Positions 17,840-26,890 of a stretch of 64,000 nt of DNA are shown here, in pieces. This stretch comes from Legionella sp. MW5194 (GTDB lineage: Bacteria > Pseudomonadota > Gammaproteobacteria > Legionellales > Legionellaceae), in NCBI RefSeq assembly GCF_016864235.1, contig NZ_CP045733.1:62001-126000 (forward strand), written 5' to 3'. Made by a program: the position numbers and the translations under genes. The notes beneath the pieces were generated by a model that searched no databases, was not told where the DNA came from, and worked only from the letters and a program-made list of their open reading frames with translations. Position 1 is the stretch's first letter, and each line of letters begins with the position of its first letter.

Positions 17840-19075
17840 ATGGCAAGTATTCCTATACCACAACCATTAATAGACACTTGCCAACAGCTTAAAGAAAAAA
17901 ATTGGCAAGCATTTATGCCACCATCTTTTGCGCCATATGACCTAATTTTTTGTCTCGACTTTTTAAAACAATATGATAACAATAATGCCACATTTGAATC
18001 ATATCGTCGAGAAGTAGAACGATTAATTCAATGGGCCTGGCTAATTGAGAAAAAATCATTACTGGATTTGAAACGGCAAGACATTGAAAATTACATGCAA
18101 TTTTGTTTCAATCCACCAAAATCATGGATTGGATTTAAAAAAGTAGCACGATTCATTACGCATAACGGCGAACGCATTCCCAACCATGAGTGGCGCCCAT
18201 TTGTAGCCACTGTAAGTAAAATTGATCATAAAAATGGACTGAGGCCCAATAAGCAAAACTATCAATTATCACAAAAAGCAATTCGTGAAATTTTTACGGT
18301 GCTGAGCAGTTTTTATAATTACTTGGCCTTAGAGGAAAAAGTATCCATTAACCCGATTACTTTGATCAAACAAAAAAGCAAGTATATCCAAAAAACTCAA
18401 CATCAAGCACAAGTGATGCGCTTGAGTGAAAAACAATGGCGAACTTGTCTTGATACAGTTAAAAATATGGCAAATAATGCGCCCGATAGACATGAACGGA
18501 CATTGTTTATTATTTCTGCGCTTTATTTATTGTACTTACGTATCTCTGAGCTATGTGCCAGTGATCGTTGGACTCCAGAAATGCGACATTTTTATCAAGA
18601 TAGCCAAGGATGTTGGTGGTTTAAGACGGTAGGAAAAGGTAACAAAATGCGAGATATTGCCGTACCTGATGACATGCTTGCAGCACTCAAGCGATATCGT
18701 GTCAGTATGCAGTTAACCCCACTTCCTTCAATGAATGATCAAAGCCCTCTATTACCTAAAGAAAAAGGTAAAGGAGCAATGACTAGTTCAAGACACATTC
18801 GTCGCTTGGTTCAAGACTGCTTTGATAACACCATACAAAATTTAAGAAGCACCGGCTTTTCAATAGAGGCTGATAGTTTTGAGTCAGCAACAGTACATTG
18901 GTTGCGCCATACAGGTATTTCCGATGATATTAATATGCGTGGGCGGCCTGTTGCGCACGTACGAGATGATGCTGGTCATAGTTCCAGTGCTATTACCGAT
19001 CGATATAATGATATTGATCTCCTTGAACGACATCAATCTGCCAAATATAAAAGACTAATGTCGAAAGAAGATTAA
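17840..19075 (+). CDS. Tyrosine recombinase (phage-integrase family)
   Basis: A 411-residue integrase. The N-terminal half contains SAM-like core-binding regions (FESYRREVERLIQWAW). The catalytic domain has the Arg (LYLRISELCA), the beta-strand Lys (TVGKGNKMRDIAV), HxxR (HWLRHTGIS), a second His (DDAGHSSSAITDRY) and the nucleophilic Tyr in the same segment. The GTG at 17834 is possible, but the ATG at 17840 is preferred. Its operon partner is the YhcG nuclease. There is no excisionase and no tRNA target nearby. The flanking hairpins may be its substrate. Confidence 0.9.
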   Translation: MASIPIPQPLIDTCQQLKEKNWQAFMPPSFAPYDLIFCLDFLKQYDNNNATFESYRREVERLIQWAWLIEKKSLLDLKRQDIENYMQFCFNPPKSWIGFKKVARFITHNGERIPNHEWRPFVATVSKIDHKNGLRPNKQNYQLSQKAIREIFTVLSSFYNYLALEEKVSINPITLIKQKSKYIQKTQHQAQVMRLSEKQWRTCLDTVKNMANNAPDRHERTLFIISALYLLYLRISELCASDRWTPEMRHFYQDSQGCWWFKTVGKGNKMRDIAVPDDMLAALKRYRVSMQLTPLPSMNDQSPLLPKEKGKGAMTSSRHIRRLVQDCFDNTIQNLRSTGFSIEADSFESATVHWLRHTGISDDINMRGRPVAHVRDDAGHSSSAITDRYNDIDLLERHQSAKYKRLMSKED

Positions 19076-19098
19076 TCAGGAGGTGTACCAAAATAATT

Positions 19099-19168
19099 CT
19101 GTCAGCAATGCTGACAGTTTCGCATTTTACTTTAACAGATTTCCGCAACACCGCTGCGGAAATCTGTT
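19099..19168. repeat. Two perfect hairpins downstream of the recombinase gene
   Basis: The first (19099-19117) is CTGTCAGCA, one base, TGCTGACAG. The second (19134-19168) has 14-bp perfect arms, AACAGATTTCCGCA and TGCGGAAATCTGTT, around a 7-base loop. The first could be a terminator 23 bases after the stop codon, but neither is followed by a T run. Confidence 0.65.
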
Positions 19169-19399
19169 ATTAGCTAGTTTACTGCCGGAGATAGTGACAA
19201 TTATCACAAATATGAGTTGGATTACATATCTGGGGCAAAAGCGAACTGAGATCCAATAGATACCATGCCAGGCTTGAGTTTATCTCATAATTTATGACAT
19301 TCAGTGAGTGACAAAAAATCCAGGGGAGAATCAATAAAATTAGTGTGACACGCAACCGGTTTGATTATAATTAACACTTATTTGTGTGATATAGAAACT
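19169..19399. other. Intergenic region with a degenerate gene end
   Basis: On the plus strand 19180-19250 reads FTAGDSDNYHKYELDYISGAKAN and then TGA, with no start codon. Its last residues equal the C-terminus of the minus-strand gene at 19400. The remainder shows no gene. Confidence 0.45.
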
Positions 19400-19433
19400 C
19401 TAATTCGCTTTTGCCCCAGATATGTAATTCAAC
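19216..19433. repeat. 30-bp inverted repeat pair encoding the same C-terminal peptide twice
   Basis: The arms 19216-19245 and 19404-19433 are reverse complements with one mismatch. The right arm is the 3' end of the gene at 19400-19630 (NYISGAKAN). The left arm encodes DYISGAKAN and a stop on the plus strand. The pair therefore looks like a duplicated, inverted gene end rather than a simple terminator. Confidence 0.7.
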
Positions 19434-19630
19434 CCAGTATAGCGAGAAAAACAAAAAATACGCTGCTCTCTGGAGTCTGAGTAGATTAATTCGGGATCAA
19501 TATTTTGCCATGTCTCCTTTATATGAGTATTCAGTCCACGAGTAAAGCAATGCAAACCAAATTCAATGACAAACGCATATCGAATTTCAGGCTTATTTGT
19601 AGCTTCCTGTTGAACAAATTCCCAACGCAA
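19400..19630 (-). CDS. Small hypothetical protein, probably 5'-frameshifted
   Basis: The open frame gives 76 residues (RWEFVQQEATNKPEIRYAFV, ending YISGAKAN) but starts at a poor TTG. Upstream, the same frame continues open as TWNPFIYKSKVYQLDHLNE back to about 19695. An ATG at 19701 with GAGG just before it is one base out of frame. Removing one A of the AA at 19693 would give a 98-residue protein starting MYIKTWNPF. I do not recognise the family. Its 3' end is part of an inverted repeat. Confidence 0.45.
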   Translation of the reverse strand: MRWEFVQQEATNKPEIRYAFVIEFGLHCFTRGLNTHIKETWQNIDPELIYSDSREQRIFCFSRYTGLNYISGAKAN

Positions 19631-19802
19631 TTCGTTTAGATGATCGAGTTGATATACTTTGCTTTTGTAAATAAATGGATTCCACGTTTTAATTGTACAT
19701 ACCTCTTATTGTTATTTTGATTTTATCAATGCAAACTGGATTACTTGTTAAGCAATAAATAATCCCCCCGCTCCATAGCAATGGTAATGAATGCACTATA
19801 TC

Positions 19803-20106
19803 TTAATGGGCTTGTGCTCCTACGGGCTTTAGTTCTTTTTGAAAAGTCCAAATCAAACCTAATATAATAATCCCCATCCAAGTTATTGATTTGCACCATG
19901 AAGCATAATAATAAAGCTGTATGAAGTGTTGTGGCTGATTTAAAATGGGAATTACATTAGGGGATGAAAATAAACTGATATTATTACTTACAATAATTGG
20001 TGATGCAAAAAGGAAAAACCCTTTTAAAATAAGCTCATGATTCTTCATTTTAACAGAAGAAAGAATAATCAAAACAAGCGCAGGCGCTAGAAGCAAAGCA
20101 AACCTT
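19803..20106 (-). pseudogene. 3' part of a membrane protein gene split by IS3
   Basis: Encodes the C-terminal ~100 residues of a small membrane protein with three hydrophobic segments (RFALLLAPALVLIILSS, then KGFFLFASPIIVS, and ITWMGIIILGLIWTF). It joins in frame with 21369-21523 once the IS3 element and one CTT duplication are removed, giving 459 bases, 153 codons including the stop. The family is unknown. Confidence 0.75.
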
Positions 20107-21365
20107 TGACGTGGTCAAGTAAAACGATACAACCCAGTTAAGCTACTTTTTTCAAATTCATTTCCCTCTGTTGCTCATATTGATTTGGAGACACATATCC
20201 CAAAAACGAATGAAGCCGCCTGCTATTATAAAACATAGCAATATAATCCAAGATATCTTGCTGTGCTTCATAACGAGTCTGGTAGTTTTTCCACTGCACC
20301 AGTTCTTGCTTCAGTGAACCAAAAAAACTTTCAGCCACTGCATTATCCCAACAATCTCCTTTACGACTCATGCTCCCTTACAACCATGCTGAGCCAAAAG
20401 CTGTATGTATGGTTTACTGGCATACTGAACTCCTCGATCGGAATGAACAATAAGCCCTAGCTCTGGTTTTCGCTGCCAAATTGCCATCTTTAGTGCGTCG
20501 CAGACTAAATCAGCTTTCATTCGAGAGCTCATACTCCAGCCCACTACTTTTCGTGAATACAAATCTAAAACCACTGCCAAATAAAGCCAGCCTTCCTGCG
20601 TCCAAACATAAGTGATGTCTGATACATATGCTCGATTAGGTGAGTCAACGGTAAACTGGCGATTTAGCTCGTTATTAAATAAAGGCTTTTGTGTTTGCTG
20701 TTAGTAGTTACCTTGTATTTCTTTCGATAACGAACCCACACACCAGCCTCTTTCATCAGTCTGCGCGTCTTATTCCGACCAATAGGATAGCCCAATGCAT
20801 TCAGAGCCTTCCTCATACGACGACTTCCGTAAGTCTGCTGAGAGGACTCGGAAACCTTTTTAATCCAATCCATTAATTCAGTGCGCTCTGGGTTATCTGG
20901 GTGACTTTGCCGTTTGGAGTAACCGTAGTACCCATTGCGCTTCACGCCCAGTAATCGACACATCAGGTCGATAGGCCAGGTCTTCTTATGTCGGGCTATA
21001 AACGCATATTTCACTTCGTTTCTTGAGCAAAGAAGACCGCCGCTTTTTAATATTTCTTTTTCCATCTTCAGCCGTTTGACTTCTTCCCTTAAGCGGCGTA
21101 TCTCTACCTGTTCTTCTGTAAGTTTACCCAGGCCTCGGCGCTTGACCCTCCTCTTGCACAGCCTCTTTTACCCAACGGCATAGCAGCTCGTACTTGACTC
21201 CAAGGCTTTCTGCTGCTGTTTTGCGTTCATAACCTTGTTCCAAAACAAGACTAACAGCATCCAACTTAAATTCTTTTGAATATTTTACTCGTGTTGACAT
21301 TTTTTCCTCCAATTAAGAGCATTATATCCCTTAACTGGGTTGGTCGCTTCTATTAGACCACGTCA
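20107..21365 (-). mobile_element. IS3-family insertion sequence, 1259 bp
   Basis: The ends share TGACGTGGTC at the tips and AACCCAGTTAAG further in, reading inward. The flanks carry a 3-bp direct repeat, CTT, at 20104-20106 and 21366-21368, as expected for IS3. The transposase genes are on the minus strand and are frameshifted. The element splits a small membrane protein gene. Confidence 0.85.
20138..21300 (-). pseudogene. IS3-family transposase (OrfA/OrfB), frameshifted
   Basis: OrfA starts at 21300 after GGAGGAAAAA (STRVKYSKEFKLDAVSLVL, helix-turn-helix). Its frame breaks near 21124, and the LTEEQVEIRRLREEVKRLK leucine-zipper segment is in another frame. OrfB then breaks near 20680, where AAAAG should be AAAAAG, and again near 20370, where GGAGC should be GGAAGC. 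Restoring those bases rebuilds the rve/DDE integrase domain, including [26 protein letters not shown] and [20 protein letters not shown]. Two of the three breaks lie well away from the normal OrfA/OrfB frameshift site, so they are not programmed. Confidence 0.85.
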
Positions 21366-21368
21366 CTT

Positions 21369-21523
21369 GGCCAGTAAAAAATATGAGTTATTGGGGTAAA
21401 TAAATCGCCATAAGAGGAAAATACCCCTGATTTTAAAGCGGTTTCAAAAGAAAGCGACAAATAGGACAGAACTAACAGTAAAAAAGAGAAGTAGTGTATT
21501 GGTGTTTTTAGATTTATGCGCAT
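21369..21523 (-). pseudogene. 5' part of the membrane protein gene split by IS3
   Basis: Starts with ATG at 21523 and encodes MRINLKTPIHYFSFLLLVLS and a following segment ending ITHIFYW. The frame continues into 20106-19803 after removal of the IS element. The first ~25 residues form a TM helix or signal. Confidence 0.7.
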
Positions 21524-21676
21524 TATAATAGTTCCTTTTTTTTGATCACGGTGTGAGCGTGCTTTAGCTCACCGCTTATTCTTTAGGATATAGTGTTCTT
21601 CCAGAAACGGTTGCTATTGCTTCTATAGGAATCGCATGTTCCTCATCATTAGAACAATTTAGGCTGATGATGCTAG

Positions 21677-22492
21677 CTATAGCATTGCTGTATCGTAATC
21701 AGGCCTAATATGTGTATCTGACGAGGCGATACATAATGTATTTCCAATGAATAATTTAAAACGTGCTTGGCTTAGTTTTTCTGAGACGTCGAAAGTCTTT
21801 AGAGTAACTCCTGATAACACTGTCCCAGGGGAAATTGTTTTTTCCTTGTGAGCCTTATCAGATGGAAGCTCAAATTGTTTTGTTACTATAATGTGCGCTG
21901 TTTTCCCTCCTTCAACATAAATTCTATTGGGTTTTTCTGATGAAGTCGAATTGGTATTTTTTGCTTTGCTTTTTATTAAAAGGAGATCAGGCGGCATTGG
22001 GCCGATAATTTTTAGTTCTGGTGAAGCCCAATAGATGGCTTTATTATTGCCTAAAAGTTTATAAGGCAAAAACACCACATCATGTTCCCCCATATTCCAA
22101 AAAACACCACAAAATAGATGCTTATCACCTATTGTAGAGCGGTTTAATAAATTACCTTTGCTGTCTGTAAAGCGATCGCAATAATGGTTATTTTGGGTCT
22201 TTGGCACTTTTAATGGTGAATACGCTAATTGAATTTCGCCATTGGCACCCATAAGAAACAATTGCCGTGAAGCAGTTGCATAGAAATCATAGCTCAATTT
22301 AGCAATGAATGGAGACAAAAACAGCACCAAGATCCCTAGCTTTATACCCAAACGCCGCGATGATTTTTCATCGAAAATAGAAAATAGAATGCACCACGTA
22401 AGCACAAGCCCCAGAACAATGATACAACCGTTAGCAAATGTTAAGAACACAATACCTCTCTTGTAAAAACTATCTATGCAAATGGTTACCAT
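21677..22492 (-). CDS. Hypothetical membrane-anchored protein, 271 aa
   Basis: Two N-terminal TM helices (about residues 13-38 and 47-65) are followed by a soluble domain of about 200 residues. That domain contains NHYCDRFTDSKGNLLN, GDKHLFCGVFWNMGEHDVVFL and a Lys/Ser-rich linker, and ends in a segment with one more Cys. Its position and orientation between two disrupted genes give no functional hint. I do not recognise the family. It could be a periplasmic-facing protein tethered to the inner membrane. Confidence 0.55.
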   Translation of the reverse strand: MVTICIDSFYKRGIVFLTFANGCIIVLGLVLTWCILFSIFDEKSSRRLGIKLGILVLFLSPFIAKLSYDFYATASRQLFLMGANGEIQLAYSPLKVPKTQNNHYCDRFTDSKGNLLNRSTIGDKHLFCGVFWNMGEHDVVFLPYKLLGNNKAIYWASPELKIIGPMPPDLLLIKSKAKNTNSTSSEKPNRIYVEGGKTAHIIVTKQFELPSDKAHKEKTISPGTVLSGVTLKTFDVSEKLSQARFKLFIGNTLCIASSDTHIRPDYDTAML

Positions 22493-22501
22493 TTTATCAT
22501 A

Positions 22502-22612
22502 TTATTTTTTATAACATTTAATCTTATTAATTAGCTCATTTTTATTGAGTGCATCTATTTTATGTATTATCTTCTTAGGATTATGCCCTTGATCGAGCAA
22601 TTGTTTAGCCCA
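22502..22612 (-). pseudogene. 3' fragment of an Abi_2-like gene, separated by IS21
   Basis: Reads WAKQLLDQGHNPKKIIHK and on to KNELINKIKCYKK and TAA. It continues in frame from the N-terminal part at 25209 once the IS21 element and one GCCCA duplication are removed. Confidence 0.7.
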
Positions 22613-22823
22613 TGTCATTCAGCACCCTAATGGGACCACTTTGTCATCACCTAAAGGGACCACCCCATTAGCACTTAATGGGACCACCTAGTCATCACAT
22701 AAAGGGACCGGGCTGTCAGCAGCTAAAGGGACCACCCCACCTATCAAACTTTGGTTAAAAATGAACATAATTTTCTCTGTTTATTCATAAATGGGGAAAT
22801 GGATGTCAAACCGGAGATTTGAG

Positions 22824-24213
22824 ATGCACGAATATATCATTATTATTAGCCAATTGCGTCAAGGCGCTACGCTCAGAGGGCTGTCCCGTGACAAACTTGC
22901 CGATAGAAAACGCTTAGGGGTGCGTGACATTGCGATAGAGCAAGGCTGGTTAGAAAAGGATAAGTCAATCCCCACAGAACAGGAACTGGCGTTATTTTTG
23001 AAAAGAGCAGTGCCAATAGCTTTTTGAGCATACAGCCATACCGGGTGAAGATTGAAGAATGGACCAGACAGGGCGTTCAGGCCAGCACTATCTATGCTCA
23101 TTTACAACGAGAACATGGTTTTAAAAGTAGTTATAGCGTTGTTCAACGCTATATCAAGTCTTACAAGGAAAAACAACGAGCGGTCACCACGATATTAGAG
23201 TTTAAACCGGGCGAATCAGCACAGGTTGACTTTGGGCAAGGACCTAAAATTACTGATGGCAAAGGAGAGGAACAGAAGACCTGGATCTTTGTGATGGTGC
23301 TCTCCTGGAGCCGTCATATGTATGCAGAAATGGTCTTACATCAGGATGTTGAGACATGGCTTGCCTGCCATCGGCGTGCCTTTGAATGGTTTAATGGTGT
23401 TCCAGAAAAAATAATTATAGATAACGCGAAGTGTGCGATTACAAAGCTTGTTACCACAACCCTTGCGTTCAAAAGGCATATGGGGAGTGCGCATCAGGCT
23501 ATGGTTTTATTATTTCCCCATGTCCTCCGTATGATCCCCAGAAAAAAGGCCGAGTTGAATCCGGGGTTAAGTACGTTAAAAACCGCTTTGTTCCACTGCG
23601 CCAGTTTAGAAGCTTAAACGATGCGAACGAGCAGTTAAAGATCTGGTTAATACAAGAGGCTGGCGCGCGCAACCACGGCACTACTCATGAAAAGCCTTTG
23701 GTTCTATTTGAAATTGAACAACCTCTTCTTAAAAAACTGCCTAACCATCCGCCCGAGTTTGCGGCGTGGGAAAAGGTCAAGCTTCATGGTGATTGCCATG
23801 TGCAATACAAGAAATGCCGATATTCAGGTCCATATCGCCTCGCACGGCAAGAGCTTTGGCTTAGAGCAACGGATACAACTATCCGACTGTATTTCAATCA
23901 TCAACTGGTAGCACTCCATCCGAAACTCGAAATACCAGGCACCAAACATACAATACCAGAACACCTTCCACCGAATGCTTTGGCTTACTCGATGCGAGAT
24001 GCCCAGTGGTGCCTAAAGCAAGCACATGAAGTTGGAAGCCAATGCGTGATTGCTATTGAGGGACTATTAAATGATTCAGTCGTAGATTATCTTCGGGCTG
24101 CACAAAGCATTCTCGGTCTTAGGAAAAAATATGGCGATGACCGTCTGGAGGCTGCTTGCCATAGAGCGCTTGTTTTCAAAGCGTGCATTATAAAACAATC
24201 AAGACGATGCTAG
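22824..24213 (+). pseudogene. istA: IS21 transposase IstA, frameshifted (copy 1)
   Basis: Starts at ATG 22824 after GGAG (MHEYIIIISQLRQGATLRG). The frame ends at 23027 in AGCTTTTTGAGC, and the next frame continues from TTG at 23024. The same break exists in copy 2, so it may be a programmed -1 shift or an inherited mutation. A second break near 23441 (ATTACAAAGC, where copy 2 has ATTACGAAAGC) is specific to this copy. The DDE residues can be followed: SAQVDFGQGP, KIIIDNAKCA and KKGRVESGVKYVK. The C-terminal part ends at 24213. Confidence 0.85.
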
Positions 24214-24344
24214 AGGTTGGGGCTGAAAAGCAAGCCTTACCGCATGAGGAAGAACCGACAACATTGGCCAAACCCTATTCGGTAGGGGAAAGTTCTGCCG
24301 GAATACGTCCCACTTATTACACTAATACAAACAACAGGAGACAA

Positions 24345-25097
24345 ATGATGATAAACCCGATGCCCGAGCTATCTTCGCAGTTAAAACAACTACGGTTATC
24401 GCATGTTGCTGAGAACATCCCGCTGCGTAACCGTGAGTCTATAGAAAAGAAGCTAAGCTACCCTGAGTTTCTGGGATTACTGCTTCAAGATGAGTTATTA
24501 GGAAGGGAAAACAAAAAATTAAGAACACGAATGAAGCGTGCACGTATCCGTGGTGACAAGACGATAGAATCATTCGATTTTGACTTTAACCTTAAAATCA
24601 ATCGCGCTCAAATACAGGAGTTAATCTCGTGTTCATTTATTGCAGAAAAAGTTCCCATTCTCATCGTAGGACCTTGTGGAACAGGGAAATCTCATATTGC
24701 TCAAGCCATAGCTCATTGTGCGATACAAAGAGGAATCGATACACTCTGGCTTTCGCAAAATCAACTCTTTAATGAGTTGCAAGCAGCTAGAGCATCAGGT
24801 CGATTTGATAAAAAGTTCTCAGAACTGGTGAAAATGCCACTACTAATCATCGATGATTTTGGACTAAGACCATTACGCAACCCCCAGGATGAGGATTTTC
24901 ACGACCTAATCTCGGAAAGATATGAGCGTGCATCAACGATCATTACATCCAATCTGGACTTTAGCGAATGGGGTTCTGCTTTCCCTAATCGATTACTTGC
25001 TGCAGCCACTATCGATAGATTAAGACATAATTCATATCGGGTTACATTAGATGGTCCCAGTTACAGAGGAGAGCGAGAAACAAAAAAGCGAAAATAA
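24345..25097 (+). CDS. istB: IS21 helper ATPase IstB (copy 1, intact)
   Basis: A 250-residue AAA+ ATPase of the DnaC/IstB type that assists IstA. Walker A is GPCGTGKSHIAQAI and Walker B is LLIIDDFGLRPL. A conserved ERYERASTIITSNLDFSEW segment follows. The ATG at 24345 has AGGAG 5 bases upstream. The longer frame from 24183 overlaps the istA tail and is not the true start. Copy 2 has the same protein broken by a one-base A-run difference. Confidence 0.93.
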   Translation: MMINPMPELSSQLKQLRLSHVAENIPLRNRESIEKKLSYPEFLGLLLQDELLGRENKKLRTRMKRARIRGDKTIESFDFDFNLKINRAQIQELISCSFIAEKVPILIVGPCGTGKSHIAQAIAHCAIQRGIDTLWLSQNQLFNELQAARASGRFDKKFSELVKMPLLIIDDFGLRPLRNPQDEDFHDLISERYERASTIITSNLDFSEWGSAFPNRLLAAATIDRLRHNSYRVTLDGPSYRGERETKKRK

Positions 25098-25208
25098 CAT
25101 GTATAATTAACTAAAAGTGGACAAGTTTGATAGGTACCGTTTTGACATTTTAGGCGGTCCCATTAGCTGCTGATCGACGGTCCCTTTAGCATGCTGAATG
25201 ACAGCCCA

Positions 25209-25695
25209 TAACATAAACACATCATCCTCGGTGAGAATCTTAAAAAGAATACGTTTTAATAAAGTCTTCGTGTGAACGTTTCAGATGTGATTTAACCTCC
25301 TCCAAAAACATCTGATATTGCTCAGTCGAAGAAAATAAATCCATGTTTAGATACCAATGTGCGCCATATTTCAAACTCATGGCATTTGATATAGCGGTAC
25401 GAAAAGCGACTTCTATTCTCTCTAGGGCATCGATAACTAATAAGCGTAGCTCTCTATCAAAGGCATACAAATTTAAAAGATCCGAAAATCGCGTGTTAGG
25501 TTTAAATTGGCTAGTGTTTGTCGCAGAGCTAATGAGAAAAGGCTTAAAATAAATCATCAAACGATAGTAACCAATGGTCGTCAAATACTGGCTAGCTTCT
25601 TGTTCATTATCCAACAATAGCCCTTTTTGCCGTAAGTGATGTATTTGTTCTGGTATGGAAAGAGGTGGTTTATTAAAAACCATTTTTGAATGCAT
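25209..25695 (-). pseudogene. 5' part of an Abi_2-like (abortive infection) gene
   Basis: The open frame encodes KPPLSIPEQIHHLRQKGLLL, ASQYLTTIGYYRLMIYFKPFL and LYAFDRELRLLVIDALERIEVAFRTAI. This is the pattern of the Abi_2 (AbiD/AbiF) family of phage-exclusion proteins. The frame stops at 25240 in TATTCTTTTTAAG. One T fewer lets it read on as KILTEDDVFMLW to the IS21 boundary and then into 22612-22502. Repaired, the gene would have 597 bases and 198 residues, shorter than most members. The gene is disrupted by IS21 regardless of the T-run. Confidence 0.8.
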
Positions 25696-25938
25696 AAAGT
25701 AAATAACCCGCCCTGGTCCGCATTATTAAGAGGCGTGGCAGGTATGGTTAATTATATTATAACCCGATTGCGCTCAAAATCAAATACGATTGATTGTCAT
25801 TAATGTAATTTAAACAGAATGTGCAACGTAACTGCCTGAATCACCGTACACGCCAATTCCCCATAAGAATGTTATAATTAACCGATCGTTAAAAGTCCTC
25901 ATTTAAAGATTTTTGATTTAGGAATTATGGTGTAAGCA

Positions 25939-26532
25939 ATGGATGTGAGTGTAAAAGAGTTTTTGATAACGCTATATATCGTAGGTGGATTAATTACCCT
26001 AAGTTATTCTATCCACAGCTTTCTCAATTTTCGACGCTTAAAAATATATTACAATAATAATTTGCTGCTAAAAAGGCCTGATATTAAACGCTATTTGATT
26101 CTTAACCCTCTCCCTTTGGCCATATTTTTTTGTTATCGAAAAAAGCCCTATAGAGCGATTTTCCGAGCTATTTTTTAAACATTATGGTGATGAGGGGCAT
26201 ACTTATTTTAGAAGCCAAGGGCTTAAAAACTTTTTAAATGACCTATTCAAAGGAAAAAATCGTTATAAAAAGTATCAAATACACACACTTTGCTGGCCAA
26301 TTGACAAAAACTCTCAAGATTGGATTGAGCATGAGCGATTTTTTAAAGGCAATAATTTCTATGCGCGGATTGGGTTGAAGGAAGAGACACAGGTCTATTA
26401 GCCTATATGTACATAAAACAGTTAGCCCCTAATTTTGATTTTGGCTCAACTGGAAATTATAATAGTGAGGTTTGGGAGTATGGAGAGTCTCTACCCTGGA
26501 TTATAATGCACCATTGCCGGAATGGGTTCTAA
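25939..26532 (+). pseudogene. Hypothetical membrane-anchored protein, two frameshifts
   Basis: Starts MDVSVKEFLITLYIVGGLIT with one TM helix, then reads to a stop at 26178 in GCTATTTTTTAAAC. One T fewer continues as KHYGDEGHTYFRSQGLKNFL and through LCWPIDKNSQDWIEHERFF. A second shift near 26390 leads to GLLAYMYIKQLAPNFDFGST and ends PWIIMHHCRNGF at 26532. The rebuilt protein would be about 197 residues. I do not recognise it. Both breaks are one-base events and could be sequencing errors. Confidence 0.5.
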
Positions 26533-26554
26533 AAGCTATTTAAATAGCTTTTAG
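26529..26554. terminator. Perfect 26-bp palindrome, possible terminator
   Basis: CTAAAAGCTATTT is followed directly by its reverse complement. It overlaps the stop of the preceding frameshifted gene and is followed by AAATATTTTCTTTT. A strong stem plus a T-rich tail fits a terminator, although the stem has no loop bases. Confidence 0.5.
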
Positions 26555-26890
26555 AAATATTTTCTTTTCAACCTATAGAGATTATATTTGGGATATTGAG
26601 TTGCAATTTAATTAAACAATAATGTCCCAAAATTCCATCTTTCTGGTACTGAACAAATCCTCTTTTGTATATTATATGTTGTCCTTGGTGTTGATTGAAC
26701 TTGAAACAGGAACGTGCAATCTGTTTTTATCAATTAAATCCAGATGCTTTGGAAGTCATCTATCAAAAGTAAATATTTAAATCATATGATAGATGTAACC
26801 CTCTTGTTTTCTGCCTATCACTAAAGTGTGTACCCTTGTGATATCAGAAAGCCAGTTTTGAAATTGTGTGTAATGGCTCGGCATTGGCCA
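26555..26890. other. Intergenic region, nothing recognised
   Basis: About 335 AT-rich bases with stops in all frames and no repeat or RNA gene that I can support. Confidence 0.5.

Larger units (their letters stand above)
22613..25203 (+). mobile_element. IS21-family insertion sequence, copy 1 (2591 bp)
   Basis: Both ends begin TGTCATTCAGCA. The flanks carry a perfect 5-bp duplication, GCCCA, at 22608-22612 and 25204-25208. Between tip and istA lie five copies of a CTAAWGGGACC-like word (22627-22737), with two at the right end. These match the multiple transposase-binding sites of IS21 elements. It carries istA and istB on the plus strand. A second, inverted copy is at 36261-38854. The element splits an Abi_2-like gene. 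Confidence 0.93.

Noticed and set aside
16589-19168. Hairpins beside the recombinase considered as integron attC sites
   Set aside because: The cores do not fit the RYYYAAC/GTTRRRY rule, the recombinase lacks the integron-integrase insertion and there is no cassette array.
22627-22737. Array of GGGACC-containing repeats that could suggest a CRISPR-like array
   Set aside because: Units are only about 11 bases with short, irregular spacing. They lie at the end of an IS21 element and recur in the second copy, as expected for transposase-binding sites.
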